The notes under the pieces are model-generated. The model searched no databases, was not told the DNA's origin, and saw only the letters and a program-made list of their open reading frames with translations. From Hyaloraphidium curvatum (Eukaryota > Monoblepharomycota > Hyaloraphidiomycetes > Hyaloraphidiales > Hyaloraphidiaceae), in the NCBI GenBank assembly GCA_025558095.1, contig JAIVFI010000022.1:642475-706474 (forward strand): a stretch of 64,000 nucleotides of DNA, read 5' to 3'. Both the position numbers and the translations under genes were made by a program. Shown in pieces: positions 50,055-59,933 of this stretch (position 1 is the first letter of the stretch; every line of letters begins with the position of its first letter).

Positions 50055-53000
50055 TCACACCGAATCCGGCTTCTTGATCCGCTTTTTGAGTTCCCTAGTC
50101 TTTTGTTTCCTCGCCGCACCCAGAACCTTCTCCCTTGCACGAGCTTCTGGACTCACATAATCCCGGGGATCAATCATCCAGTTGAGGTCGAGAATGTAAT
50201 GCCATTCCCTGGCCATCGGGTCCGAACCCCAGTCGGTGGGCTCCAACGCGGTCGAAGCCACGGTCGGGTCACCTACCCAGCGCCTCAAAAGCCCGACGAG
50301 GCGGTCCAGGCAGGTGACAGGCACTAACATATGTTCCATGTGAGAGCCGTCTCTCTGAAACTGGAAGTTTTTGATTCCCCACCCCGCCGCCGCGTCGAAA
50401 CCGGCCGCCTTGATGACCGACATCCACGCAAAGGCATGCTCCTCGCCCTGCACTTCGTGCACGATGTAGTAATGCACGAAACCAAAACGTTCGACTCCAG
50501 GATGATCCGGATCGTCGAACGCAGCCATGTGGTTGAGGCGCCGTGTCCGGTTGATTGCCTGGACCCGGTGAGACACCAAAGGGAGCCGTCTCGCGGGCTT
50601 CCCCGAAGACATCACCGAGCCAAAAGTCGCCTTGCCCGGTAGTTCAAGCCTGGCAAACTGGCGAAAGGCGCGGGAGATGTCGTCTTTGGCAAGATACCCC
50701 CCCCAGGTGCCACCCTTTCGGTAGTATCGGAGGAGCGCTTTGATCTGAACCTTTTTGAGGCCCTACCGCCGTGTGCGGGGACGTTGTTTGGATGCTTAGT
50801 GCCCCAGAAAACGGTTATTGCAAGCAACCAACCTCTTCTTCCCGGTGTACCCGGTACGGCCATCGCAATTCGAAGCCTGTGCCGGTGTAGATCTTTCCGA
50901 ACTGTTTCCGCTGGAGCTTTCGCTGGTCGATGAAGGCTGTCTCCATTCGAGGGTCCATCTTCACCAGCTCAAGCCGAGTTTGGCCCTGAACTTTGCCGGC
51001 CATGTCTGCTATGGGCGCCCGGCGGTTGTCGACCAATTGTTGCAAAACGTTGATCTTTCGCTCTGTTTGGAATTGGGACGTTGCCCACGGAGCCCCGTTA
51101 CAATCGACCCGCTCCGCAAAATGCAGGAACGTGTGCAGATTGTACGTGCAGACGTCACCCATGACCTCCTCGGATCGATCATAGCACGTCCTGAGCAGCA
51201 GAGCGAGGTGGGGGCGGCGGGTGCGTGTTACTGGTAATACTAAATGCTGAGAATCACGCACCCACCCCTCGCGCCAGAGAACGTATCTTAAGCAAGCCTC
51301 GTGCAAAAGACCGGTATCCACGCGGTGCTTCGCCGTGAGCTGTCCAATTCGAACAAGCCACGCGATGCCCTCAAAGTCCTCGGGGAGCAGGCGATCATGG
51401 AGGAGGGGAACATAGTACAGTTTCAAGAGGGTGAACCACTCCTCCGTCTTGTACCCATTCTCGTGGACCAAGCTGCGGGGAACGCGCCCGAAACAGCTTG
51501 GGAGGAGAAGCGCCGAAGCCACGATATCATGGTCCATCTCCTCGATCTGACGAGGTGTCAGACGGCATCTGGCGGATGGAGTGTCCCTGGAGTTGACGGC
51601 CGTGTTGTACTCCTGCGTCGTCATCCCTTGGCAGTGTTGCGAGGAATCCGTGATGTGGGTGGGTTTGACGTTGATCTTGTGCTTCTTGGCCATCTCCTTC
51701 GCGAACTTTTTCCATTCTTTCTTCCCCATCTTCGGCTTCAGTGTTCTCTGGTAAAGGCGTTGGACGTTGCCAGCAACCTGGTGCATCCGGTCGTACGCGA
51801 GGCAGTGCGGAAGCCGCATCGCGCCGAACGCAGTGCGCGTGACCGGGAGACCCTGATTCGAGAAGCAAATGTCGAACACGGAGCGACGCATGATACCTGC
51901 GGTACCAGCAGCAGCAGGAGGCGAGCGCCAAGTCAGGTACGCGAGCTTATCTCGCCGCCGCCGGTGCACGCACCCGTTTCCTTCTGGATCTTGTCAATTG
52001 CCGCTTTGGGAGCCTCAAGTCGGGCGTACGTCGAAGCATACGTCTCGACAGTGTACATCGGAAGGTTCTCCGGGTCGTAGTCGATCCGGCCTCCACGCTT
52101 CCCGTAGGCCTCACTCAGCTTCACGTTTGCCACGTCCGGCAGGTGAAGGCACGGGCACCGCCCGTACCCAACCAATCCACAGAACATACAAGATACGGTC
52201 GCGTTGTGTCCCCGAGACCCTGCCATCTTCTTGATGTGCGGCGCATCTGCTTGCACCATGTACGCGTGGCCGCGCATAGTAAAAGTGACCCCGTCGGACG
52301 CATCCTTGACCCCGGGCACACCTTCTGCCAGCTGCTGCAGCTCCTCCCGCAGCGGGCGGATGACCGACTCGTGATCCCACTTCATCCCACCGGGGAGGAG
52401 CATGCAGAGGTGCTGACCACCATCAACAGTTCGGATGCCGGGCGGGAGGTTGGATATCTTGGCAAGCACGGGTTCGAACGTGTTCTTCGCCCTGTTATTG
52501 TGGTCGGATCAGTCCATCCACACGGATTGGATGGTAGGATGAACTCACTGCTTGAACATTTCGGCGGGATCACCGCTGATCTCGAGCCAGACGGTGCGGG
52601 GATCGAGATTTCCAGAGTCGTCATTCGCGAATCCTTCGTCGATCAGTCGCTGGAACTCCGTTCCGTCAAATACGTCCCCAACGACACGGCCTGCTGCTGG
52701 GCGCTGCTGTGACGGCTGTGACTGCGGCTGCGGCTGCAGTTTCTGCTTTCCCTTCCCTTGTTTTCCCCCCTGACGCGCATGTTCCTTCTCTCGCTCGGCA
52801 GCAGCCTGCTGCTGTTCGATCTCGTGCTGCAACCGCCCCAACATCTCGGTGAAATAGCCGTACCACCATTTGAGTTCTTTAGCCCGGCCCAAGTGGCCGA
52901 ACATGGCTCGCAGGACGGGGATTATGGGGAAGTAGAAAGCGTACTTGTGTGCTGTACCAGTGTCTCCACGGCGGTCGGAAGGATGCCTGAGGTATCGGGC

Positions 53001-54047
53001 AGCTTTGCAGATGGGGCAGGCAACGGCCTTGGCCAAGTCCATGCCACTCCTGCTGTCAATGCCATGGAAAAGTACGCATCCGTTGCGGCAAACATGATGT
53101 CCTGTGGGTAGCGCAATAAGGAGCCGATCACGCACGGTAGAGAGAGTGGTCTCACTCTCGTAAGCATAACCCCCTGAGAGTGTGGCAAGCCGCACCCCGG
53201 CCATGTAGCGGGACACCGATGCATCACCGAGAAGGTTGGTCATGAAGTCGGTGTAATGGTCTTCTGTCCCTTTGTATTCCACGTGAAGCCGTTCCGCGGT
53301 GAGAAATCGTATTACGTGCTCGTCGGACTTGAAGCTCGGGTGAGCCGTCTGGATGGAACCGCTGCCCTGGAAAGAGAAGAAAAAGTCCTTGGCATTGTCC
53401 GCCGCTGCTTCCTCCTCCCTTTTCCGGTGTTCCATCCGCCGCCGATGCTCCTCTTCGTTTGCCTTCCTCCAGTCCTCCTGGGATTCCTCAATTCCTTGAA
53501 GAAAGGCCTCATCATCGCTTCCGTAGTCCGATTCTGCGAAATCCGACTCGTGGAAATCGTTCAGTTCCGCGTCGGGTTCCGTGTCTGAGTCTGATTCCAG
53601 TGCAGAGTCGGATTCCGATTCATGTGCAGATCCGAAGGCAGAGTCCGAAGCAGACGTCTCGGATCCACTATCCGCAAAGTCGGAACCAGCCGTCTCGTTT
53701 GTCTGGCCCGCAGGCGTGGTCACGTCCGGAGCCTTTTGCGCCGGATCATGGATGGGAGAAGGGTCGGCGACCTCGCCGGGGGGCGACGGTGCAAAGTCAT
53801 CAGCAGATGCACCCCACGTAGAGGCTGTGAGGACTCTTCGCTCGGCGGAATCGTTGGTATAGTGTTTCCGTGAAAACCACGCTTTCGCCGAGAAGTGCGT
53901 CGCCAGGAGATCACCAAGGGCCGGATCCCCGTCCGCGAGGGAGCCCCACTCGTGGCACACGCCTCTCTCGTTCACGTGTTTCTTGATGGTTCTATTCAGA
54001 TGGGCATGCGTGCCACGACAGCCTGAACAAGGGCACCGGCTTCTCAT
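50055..54047 (-). mobile_element. CACTA-type transposase (Tnp2 family), apparently intact
   Basis: Four exons with consistent GT-AG joins: FKQ-AKNTFEPVLAK, QKET-GIMRRSVFDI and ELRWPYR-GLKKVQIKALL, about 1,260 residues. N-terminal zinc-like motif CPCSGCRGTHAHLN. Tnp2 features in order: an acidic spacer, HVCRNGCVLFHG, CPICKAARY, YAFYFPIIPVLRAMFGHLGR, EFQRLIDEGFANDDSGNLDP, NLPPGIRTVDGGQHLCMLLP, WDHESVIRPLREELQQLAEG, SRGHNATVSCMFCGLVGYGR, LPHCLAYDRMHQVAGNV (the DxMH site), EEWFTLLKLYYVPLL and NLHTFLHFAERVDCNGAPWA. The C-terminal part (HYYIVHEVQGEEHAFAWMSV) matches the accessory region of plant and fungal CACTA proteins. No stop or frameshift was found. Terminal inverted repeats were not identified by eye, so element borders are unknown. 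Confidence 0.8.
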
Positions 54048-54180
54048 CGGTATCAGCGCACAGAAAAGGGGTCGGATTGTGTGCCTCGAGAAAACTAGCG
54101 CCGGCCGACGAGAATGTGAAACCTAGCCTCAAACTGGTAGGTTATGGGATTGGGAAGCAAAGCGGATGGCAAGTAGATAG

Positions 54181-54237
54181 TGAGCAGATCAAAAGCGGAC
54201 TCCATGCGGACACAAAACGGTATCGCAGCGGATCGCG
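54181..54237 (+). promoter_or_regulatory. GCGGAY-type motif cluster
   Basis: AAAAGCGGACTCCATGCGGA, CACAAAACGG and GCAGCGGATCGCG. Lies in the divergent intergenic space between the transposase gene (ATG 54047, minus) and the gene at 54282 (plus). Confidence 0.45.
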
Positions 54238-54281
54238 TCTTTGCGGGGCTCGCCAAACAGACTCTGGTTCTCTGGAAAACT

Positions 54282-54971
54282 ATGTCATCCGAAACCTCGT
54301 CACCGGCGGCGGTCGGCCCGGCCGAGCGTCGCCGGCTCCGCCGCGAAGCCGCTGGCAAGACCGCGGGCGCGCGTTCCGGCGACGAAGAGGACGCGGAACC
54401 GCCGTCGAAACGGCGGCTCAGGAAAAAGGAGACGGCTCCCGACGACACGCAGACGGACCTTGAGCTGGCGTTGTTTCCCGACTTGCGCCGAACGTCTGCT
54501 GCGCTTGGTGGCAACGCCCCCAAGGAGGCCGCCCGACCGGCAAGCAACGGCAGCCGCGGCTCGAAAGCGGCAGTTCCAGGACCGGCCGGGCCGCGGCGCT
54601 CTGATCAACGCGGCCGGGCGGTGGCCACGGTGAGCCGATGGCTGGATCTGGCAGCGGTCGACGACGACGCGGGACCCGGCGCGTCCCCGGGTGATTCGGC
54701 CTACGAAGACACCCACGAACTGGACACATCCTCCCCCGGAGAGGTGGGCTCCCCGTGGCGGAACTCGCCCTCGTTCCACCGCGAGCTGGATGCTCGCAGG
54801 GCAAAGGAGGAGGCGAAAAGAACGCGGGACGATCAACGGCAGGCGCGTTGGGGGCGCGGAAGCCGCTCCACACGAGGCGCGGGAGCCTTTGGCACCGGCG
54901 CCCCGCCGTACCTCCCCTCTTCCGATGGAATCGATCGGATCTCATCTTCTGCGGCAAGCAGCTTCGATTGA
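54282..54971 (+). CDS. Disordered basic protein, unknown
   Basis: ATG 54282 (MSSETSSPAAVGPAERRRLR) to TGA 54971, 229 residues; the longer frame from 54180 would start inside the motif cluster. It is strongly charged with a bipartite basic cluster (PSKRRLRKKET), a short helix (TDLELALFPDLRR), a segment AVATVSRWLDLAAVDDDAG and a Ser-rich end. Composition suggests a nuclear, unfolded protein. It is divergent from the transposase and could be a second protein of the same element (CACTA elements often carry an accessory gene), but nothing proves it. Confidence 0.5.
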   Translation: MSSETSSPAAVGPAERRRLRREAAGKTAGARSGDEEDAEPPSKRRLRKKETAPDDTQTDLELALFPDLRRTSAALGGNAPKEAARPASNGSRGSKAAVPGPAGPRRSDQRGRAVATVSRWLDLAAVDDDAGPGASPGDSAYEDTHELDTSSPGEVGSPWRNSPSFHRELDARRAKEEAKRTRDDQRQARWGRGSRSTRGAGAFGTGAPPYLPSSDGIDRISSSAASSFD

Positions 54972-55318
54972 AAGGGAACCCGCTGCGCCGGGCACGCCAG
55001 CCCTCGTTGGAGCGCAGCACCCGCATCGACGGACAGGTTGGCGAGCCACGCACGGTGGCCATCGGCATAGGCAAAGCAAGCTAAGCTACATTGTTGGTTA
55101 TACTCCCTGTACAAATAGGATTACCCAACAAGTTTCGTCGGACGTGTTCTGGGCGCCATCTGCTGTGATTCCACGTCGCGTTGCCCCGCATCGGTTCGGT
55201 AAACGCTGCCACCAGAAGCCGGACGACCATGGTAGCCAACCGAAAGCATCTCCCGGATTGGGCACACCCTCCTGCGAATCAGCAAGACGATTGCAGAGGT
55301 GCCAAGGGGGAGCCTACC
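54972..55318. other. Intergenic region, about 350 bp
   Basis: No reading frame or RNA gene is recognised. The tract 55080-55140 is AT-richer than its surroundings. It separates two genes that converge. Confidence 0.45.
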
Positions 55319-56221
55319 TCAGATGATGTCCAACACTATGTCCTTTACCAAATGGTGCCTGTACTTGGGAACTTCGCTCTGCCTGATCCCAGCGCCTTTG
55401 TACCATGCCTCCAGTCTCTTTTGAACGATTGCTGCATTCCACGGACCCCAAGTGTGGGGCCCTCCTCCTTCCAAGGTGAGCGATGCGAACAGCTCGACGT
55501 GGGCCATAGCAAACACCATGCATGCAGACCCGTCGAGCTGCTTGGCGTCGCCGACGTCCAAATCAATGTCCAAGTACGATTCCTCCTTCGCCACCTCGTA
55601 GCCCTCGATGCGGAGGATCGAGTGCACCACCTGTTCGACGCCTCTGGCATCCCGAAGTACCCCTGCCCGTGAACCAGACCGCGAGAGGAGATCCAAAGCG
55701 AACGTGAAGGTGCCCACTCGTCCCGTGCCGGCAGTTGGGTCGAAGAAGTGGGCCATCGACGCGACAAAGATCCAATGGGACCTTTCCTTGACAAAGAGCG
55801 GCGCGAGGAACATCCAGCAGCGTCGTGAAATGGCGAAGCGCGTTTCGCTGCGCACATGCTTCTCTTCGCGGCCGACGCCGTGCTCGTATCCCTTCGCGCG
55901 CATGTTCTGGCGGACGTATCCCTCGACGCCCACCTTCCGCCACGCTTGGTAAGCGTTGCCGGGGTTCCCCGCGGAGATGTCGACGGCAAAACGGGTCAAC
56001 TGCCCGTCGAGAAACACCACTCCGGGAAAGTACTGGGCCCTGCGCTCGAGCCACCGTTGGTAGGCTTCGTCGCCTAGCCAGGTCTCGGGCTCGAGGGGCC
56101 GCACGAGCTCCGAAACCCCAGGCTCCCGGGTTACCTTCGTGAAAACGAATCCAGTCACTGCGCCCCTTTCGTCGGCACCTAGTCCCCGATCCCAGGGTTC
56201 GTTCCACCGGAAGTTCGCCAT
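55319..56221 (-). CDS. Ulp1-like (C48 family) cysteine protease
   Basis: 300 residues, no intron, ATG 56221 (MANFRWNEPWDRGLGADERG) to the stop at 55319. The order of residues fits the SUMO/NEDD8-protease fold: WLGDEAYQRWLERRAQYFPG as the substrate-groove helix, ISRRCWMFLAPLFVKERSHW with His149, IFVASMAHFFDPTAG with Asp161, and KQLDGSACMVFAMAHVELFA with Gln228 and Cys234 (the QxxxxxC box, here GSAC instead of DCG). Ulp1-like proteases remove SUMO from proteins; in fungal and plant genomes many copies belong to transposons such as CACTA and MULE elements. Its place 1.3 kb upstream of the Tnp2 gene in the same orientation fits that. The Asp-Cys-Gly change and the distance between His and Cys leave some doubt. 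Confidence 0.5.
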   Translation of the reverse strand: MANFRWNEPWDRGLGADERGAVTGFVFTKVTREPGVSELVRPLEPETWLGDEAYQRWLERRAQYFPGVVFLDGQLTRFAVDISAGNPGNAYQAWRKVGVEGYVRQNMRAKGYEHGVGREEKHVRSETRFAISRRCWMFLAPLFVKERSHWIFVASMAHFFDPTAGTGRVGTFTFALDLLSRSGSRAGVLRDARGVEQVVHSILRIEGYEVAKEESYLDIDLDVGDAKQLDGSACMVFAMAHVELFASLTLEGGGPHTWGPWNAAIVQKRLEAWYKGAGIRQSEVPKYRHHLVKDIVLDII

Positions 56222-56376
56222 GGCCCCAGATGGTACGTCTCGAGAACCCGACCTTAAGAATTTGATGTGTCGTTCGTTCGCTGCTCATCCCTTTTCGTTC
56301 CCTTTCCATTCTGCTTCTTTCCCGCAACCGGCTTCTTTCCCGCAACCGGCTTCTTCCTCCGCTCGCGCTCGACGCG

Positions 56377-58513
56377 ATGCCCCCCAAGGGTGCCGCGCCC
56401 GCGCCGGAAGCAACGACGCCGCCGCAGCGGCGCCCGAGGCCGCGGGTCCGGGACGTGGTCACCCCGGGTGCCCGGGTGCCTTCTCCTGCAGCGGGTACGC
56501 GCGCGAGACTCGCCTCCGGCTGCCACTGCAGTCTTTGAACATGCGTCTATACGGGTGCGCAGACCAACCGGCCCCCACGTCGCCCAGTCGAAAAGCCAAG
56601 TCCAAGCCGCATGCGAACGCGTCGCTCGCGGTCAAGGCGAACGCGCCCAAGCAGAAGAAGGCCAAGTCCAATCCTCGGGAGGGTAAGCCACGGCCAACAA
56701 CGGCGTTGCGCGCCGTCTAACGCCTTGTCACGACCGGCAGAGGACCCGTCAGGCGGGCCGCGCGAGCCGACGGAGCCGGCCAACGCGGTCAAGAAGACGA
56801 AGGGCAAGGGCAAGCAGAGAGAGGGTTAGCCACGCCCAGCAGCAACGGCGTCGCGCGCTGTCTAACGCCTTTGTCACGACCGGCAGAGGAGCCCTCCGGC
56901 GGCCAGGACGACCCGAAGGATCAGGCCGTCCCGGCGGACGAACCGGCGAACGCGCTCGACCTCTTAAAAGCGACGCTGGCGAGGCAGCTCGCTAGCAAAG
57001 AAGTTGAACCCTGCGACGTTCCCGAAGCGGCCGGCGGCGGCCCGCACCCGGACATCGTTGGCCTGTTCGACTACGTGGGTGTCTCCGAGATTCCCCAACG
57101 AAGCTAGGCCACCACTGATTTCACTGCTAGCTCGCCGAAATCACTACAGACTTCGACACCAAGGCTTACGCGGCATGGATGAAGACCGAGTTCAAGCACA
57201 AGCGAGTCCGGTTGGGCAGTCTGGATGAACGGAGGGCGAAAGCCATCTCGCAGGTGGGCTTCAGTAAGCGGTGCCTTCCGGCGTCGGCCAATGACCTTCC
57301 CTTGCAGCACATCGACAACTACAAGAAGGAGCGCAGCAGCAAAGTCATCGAAGAGCTGGACCTGCTATACAAGGCCGCTGATAGTCGCGAGATAGTCAGC
57401 AGAAAGTATGGGGGCCAGCGGTATTTCAAGGCGCCGGTGGTCCGTGCGGGCGGGCCGGTGCGCCCCATCGTTATGGACTTTTTCAAGGATGTGGGTGTTC
57501 CACGCACGGACCCTTGGACCGGAGCCGGGCCATGATTGACTCCGCTGCCAGCTCCTCGAGCTCACGGACGATGCCGAGATGGCCTCTTGGCTGCAAGACG
57601 TCGTGAGCAAGTTGGCGTCGGACGAGACGGTGGTTTCGGGGGTGGACGACGACCAGCAGAAGGCCATCTTCGAGGTGGTTTTCTGGGCAGCGTCCACCGC
57701 CACGGGCGGCCACTGACTCCGTTTCCTTGCAGCACATCAAGGTCTACAAGAAGCGGCTGTTGGATGACGACCGGCAGCTCCCCGGCCCCCCGCCGGAGGA
57801 GGACTCCGAGGCGCGCGCCGCGACGCCCCCGGTCGTCGCCCCGCAGCCGCCGCCGGAGGACGACGGGCAGCTCCCCGACCCCCCGCCGGAGGGGGACTCC
57901 GAGGACGAGGATGAAGAGCTCCGCGGGCCTGCTGTGGCAGAGCCGCGGAAGCGGGGCCGTGGCAAAGGAGGGCGGGGGAGGGGACGGGCCGTTGAGACTA
58001 AAGCCAAGAAGCCGCGTGTCCGGGGTAGGCTTACCTCGAACGGCGCCGAGGACGGACGCATCTAACAGCATTTACCGTCCGGTGGACAGATGTGTCGTCT
58101 GCCGGCAGCGCCCCGAAGCCCCAAGGCGACGAGCACGCGCACGATCCGGAGCCGGCGTCCAAGAAGGACAAGGCCAAGGGCAAGGACAAGCGGACGCACA
58201 AGCAGCCCGAGGATGAACACCAAGACGACGAGTACGCGCCCTTTCCGGGGCCGGCATCCAAGAAGCACAAGGCCAAGGGCAAGAACTTGAGATTCCTCGA
58301 ACTCAACCCGACCGTAAGTCCTCGTCCCTCCGGCACGCTTTGGCAAGACCGCTCATGCAGGAGACGTTCTCCGTTGTAGACGGACCAGCTGCAAACCCAC
58401 GTGCAGTCGCTTGATATCCCGTACCGGCTCCTCCTCAAACCGCAGATCAATGCATCGCCGCTCGGGTTCTTCGCCTTGAAGAAGGCGACGCCCGACAAGC
58501 CCGACGCCAAGGA

Positions 58514-58548
<35 letters not shown>

Positions 58549-59638
58549 ACGGGGACGGGGGCAACGGGGACGGGGTCGGGGATGGAGATGGGGTCGAGGA
58601 GCACGTTTGCTTCGTGGTCGGCTGCCAGACGCGGTACAGTGGAACCAGCCAGTTCCACGCCCACCTCCTGTCGGCACACGGGATCAGCTCACGGGACATT
58701 CTCCGGTCGTGGAGGGTGAACTTCGGCGTTGTCGAGCGCACCGGAAGGGTTGGTTGGGACACTTGCTATCGATCTGGCGTTCTTGACCAGTCGCGTGGCG
58801 CATCAGGAGAGCGCTGAGAAACTGACCAAGGAACAGAAGATGTCCCTGAGTGGTGCTATAAGGGCTGTCACGCCGTCGCAGGCATGTCTCCGTGGGCCGC
58901 GCATCACGACCCGGCCCGCTTGACTGACAACTTGGCGCCCGAAGGCGGAGCTCCTGACGGCGGCGCTCGACATCACCGATCACGTTGCTCTGGACGCGAG
59001 CAGCAAGGTCGTGTACACCATCGACAAGTTCGACAAGCCCGTGGACCCGCCGTTGCCATCCAAGGTCGTTGTCCGGCTACCGAACATCGAGGAGACGGAC
59101 GGGCGAGTCTTCTTTCGCCTCGTGCTGACGCACCATATGACCATCGAAAAGGTTATGGGTTTCCTGCTTTGCACCGGCGGACCTCCGCATTGACGCGAAT
59201 ACTTCCAGATCGTCGAGATCAACGAGACCGAGGTCGCTTTGATTGGGATGGTCACATACCCTGGCGCACTTCTACATCTCGCGAACGAATTCGTCGCCAA
59301 GTACGACACCCGCGAGCGCCCGCCCGACGCGACCCCGGTGCAGGTAGAGGTTGGGCTCGACTACGTGTTCAACGATTCATTCGCGACCCACTGCTTCCGA
59401 GTACGTCATAGCGCGTTGGTGCCTCACCCGGCAAGTTTCCTAACCCCTTTCCCAGGTCACAATTACCGCCGAGACAAGCTGGCTATTCCCGGGCTTCGAA
59501 GTCGACCTCGAGGAGCCGGCGTTCCGGGTGGTAAATGCCAAAGGGCTCAGTATTGTTAGCTTTCGCGGGCGACGGAAAGCAACGAGGAATGAGGGACGAT
59601 CGCTTGCGCGTGCGATCAACTTGTACGAGGATGATTAG
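56377..59638 (+). CDS. Multi-exon protein with one C2H2 zinc finger, unknown
   Basis: About 14 exons, roughly 800 residues, from ATG 56377 (MPPKGAAPAPEATTPPQRRP) to TAG 59638. The joins are good except around exons 10-12 (58690-58950), where several are possible. A Lys/Pro/Glu-rich N-terminus is followed by KTEFKHKRVRLGSLDERRAK, FKAPVVRAGGPVRPIVMDFF and MASWLQDVVSKLASDETVVS, then long acidic and basic low-complexity tracts (GRGKGGRGRGRA; DGDGDG). A classical finger CFVVGC...FHAHLLSAH (CX4CX12HX4H, about 58608-58679) comes next. The last exons hold ordered segments such as KVVVRLPNIEETDGRVFFRL, VALIGMVTYPGALLHLANEF and TITAETSWLFPGFEVDLEEP. Introns 2 and 3 are duplicates of each other. The finger and low-complexity tracts suggest a nuclear protein. 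No known family recognised. Confidence 0.6.
56679..56965 (+). repeat. Tandem duplication of an intron plus flanking exon ends
   Basis: The introns 56683-56740 and 56825-56886 are alike over their whole length (GTAAGCCACGG / GTTAGCCACGC, then GTCTAACGCC, then TTGTCACGACCGGCAG). Both are followed by exons starting E-(D/E)-P-S-G-G and containing EPANA(V/L). Each is preceded by REG. Confidence 0.85.
58515..58566 (+). repeat. (GACGGG)n-type coding repeat
   Basis: GACGGG hexamers, nearly perfect, encode an alternating Asp-Gly run just before the zinc finger. Confidence 0.85.
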
Positions 59639-59700
59639 GTGTCTTTTCGTACCGTGCAATGGCAAGTAGACGGTCTTTCCTTTGTCCGACCGAAACAGAA

Positions 59701-59758
59701 CTAATGTGGACTGAAAGCAGATGCAAAGTGGACCAGTGGCAGCTAGCAAACGGACCTG
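59701..59758 (+). promoter_or_regulatory. GCGGAY-type motif cluster (degenerate)
   Basis: TGTGGACTGAAAGCAGATGC, AAAGTGGACCAG and CAAACGGACC. Ends 175 bp before the ATG of the next gene. Confidence 0.3.
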
Positions 59759-59933
59759 GCCCCCGAATCGTTTATCCAAAGCGAGATGAACGTAGACATA
59801 CTTGATTGGCCGGAAAGGACGCCTTTCACCTCCCGCACTTCCTCTTACGGATCCCGAATTCGGCGAATTGGCGCGCGGCGCTTTGGCGTGAGTCGCGCAA
59901 ACCGTCCGCGCGACCACACATCCATATCCCGGA

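Noticed and set aside
50055-54047. KDZ-type transposase
   Set aside because: The order of motifs (CPICKxxRY, FAxDDxGNLDPR, the CLxxDxMH site, NLHTFLHFAE) fits Tnp2 of CACTA elements instead, and KDZ catalytic blocks are not seen.
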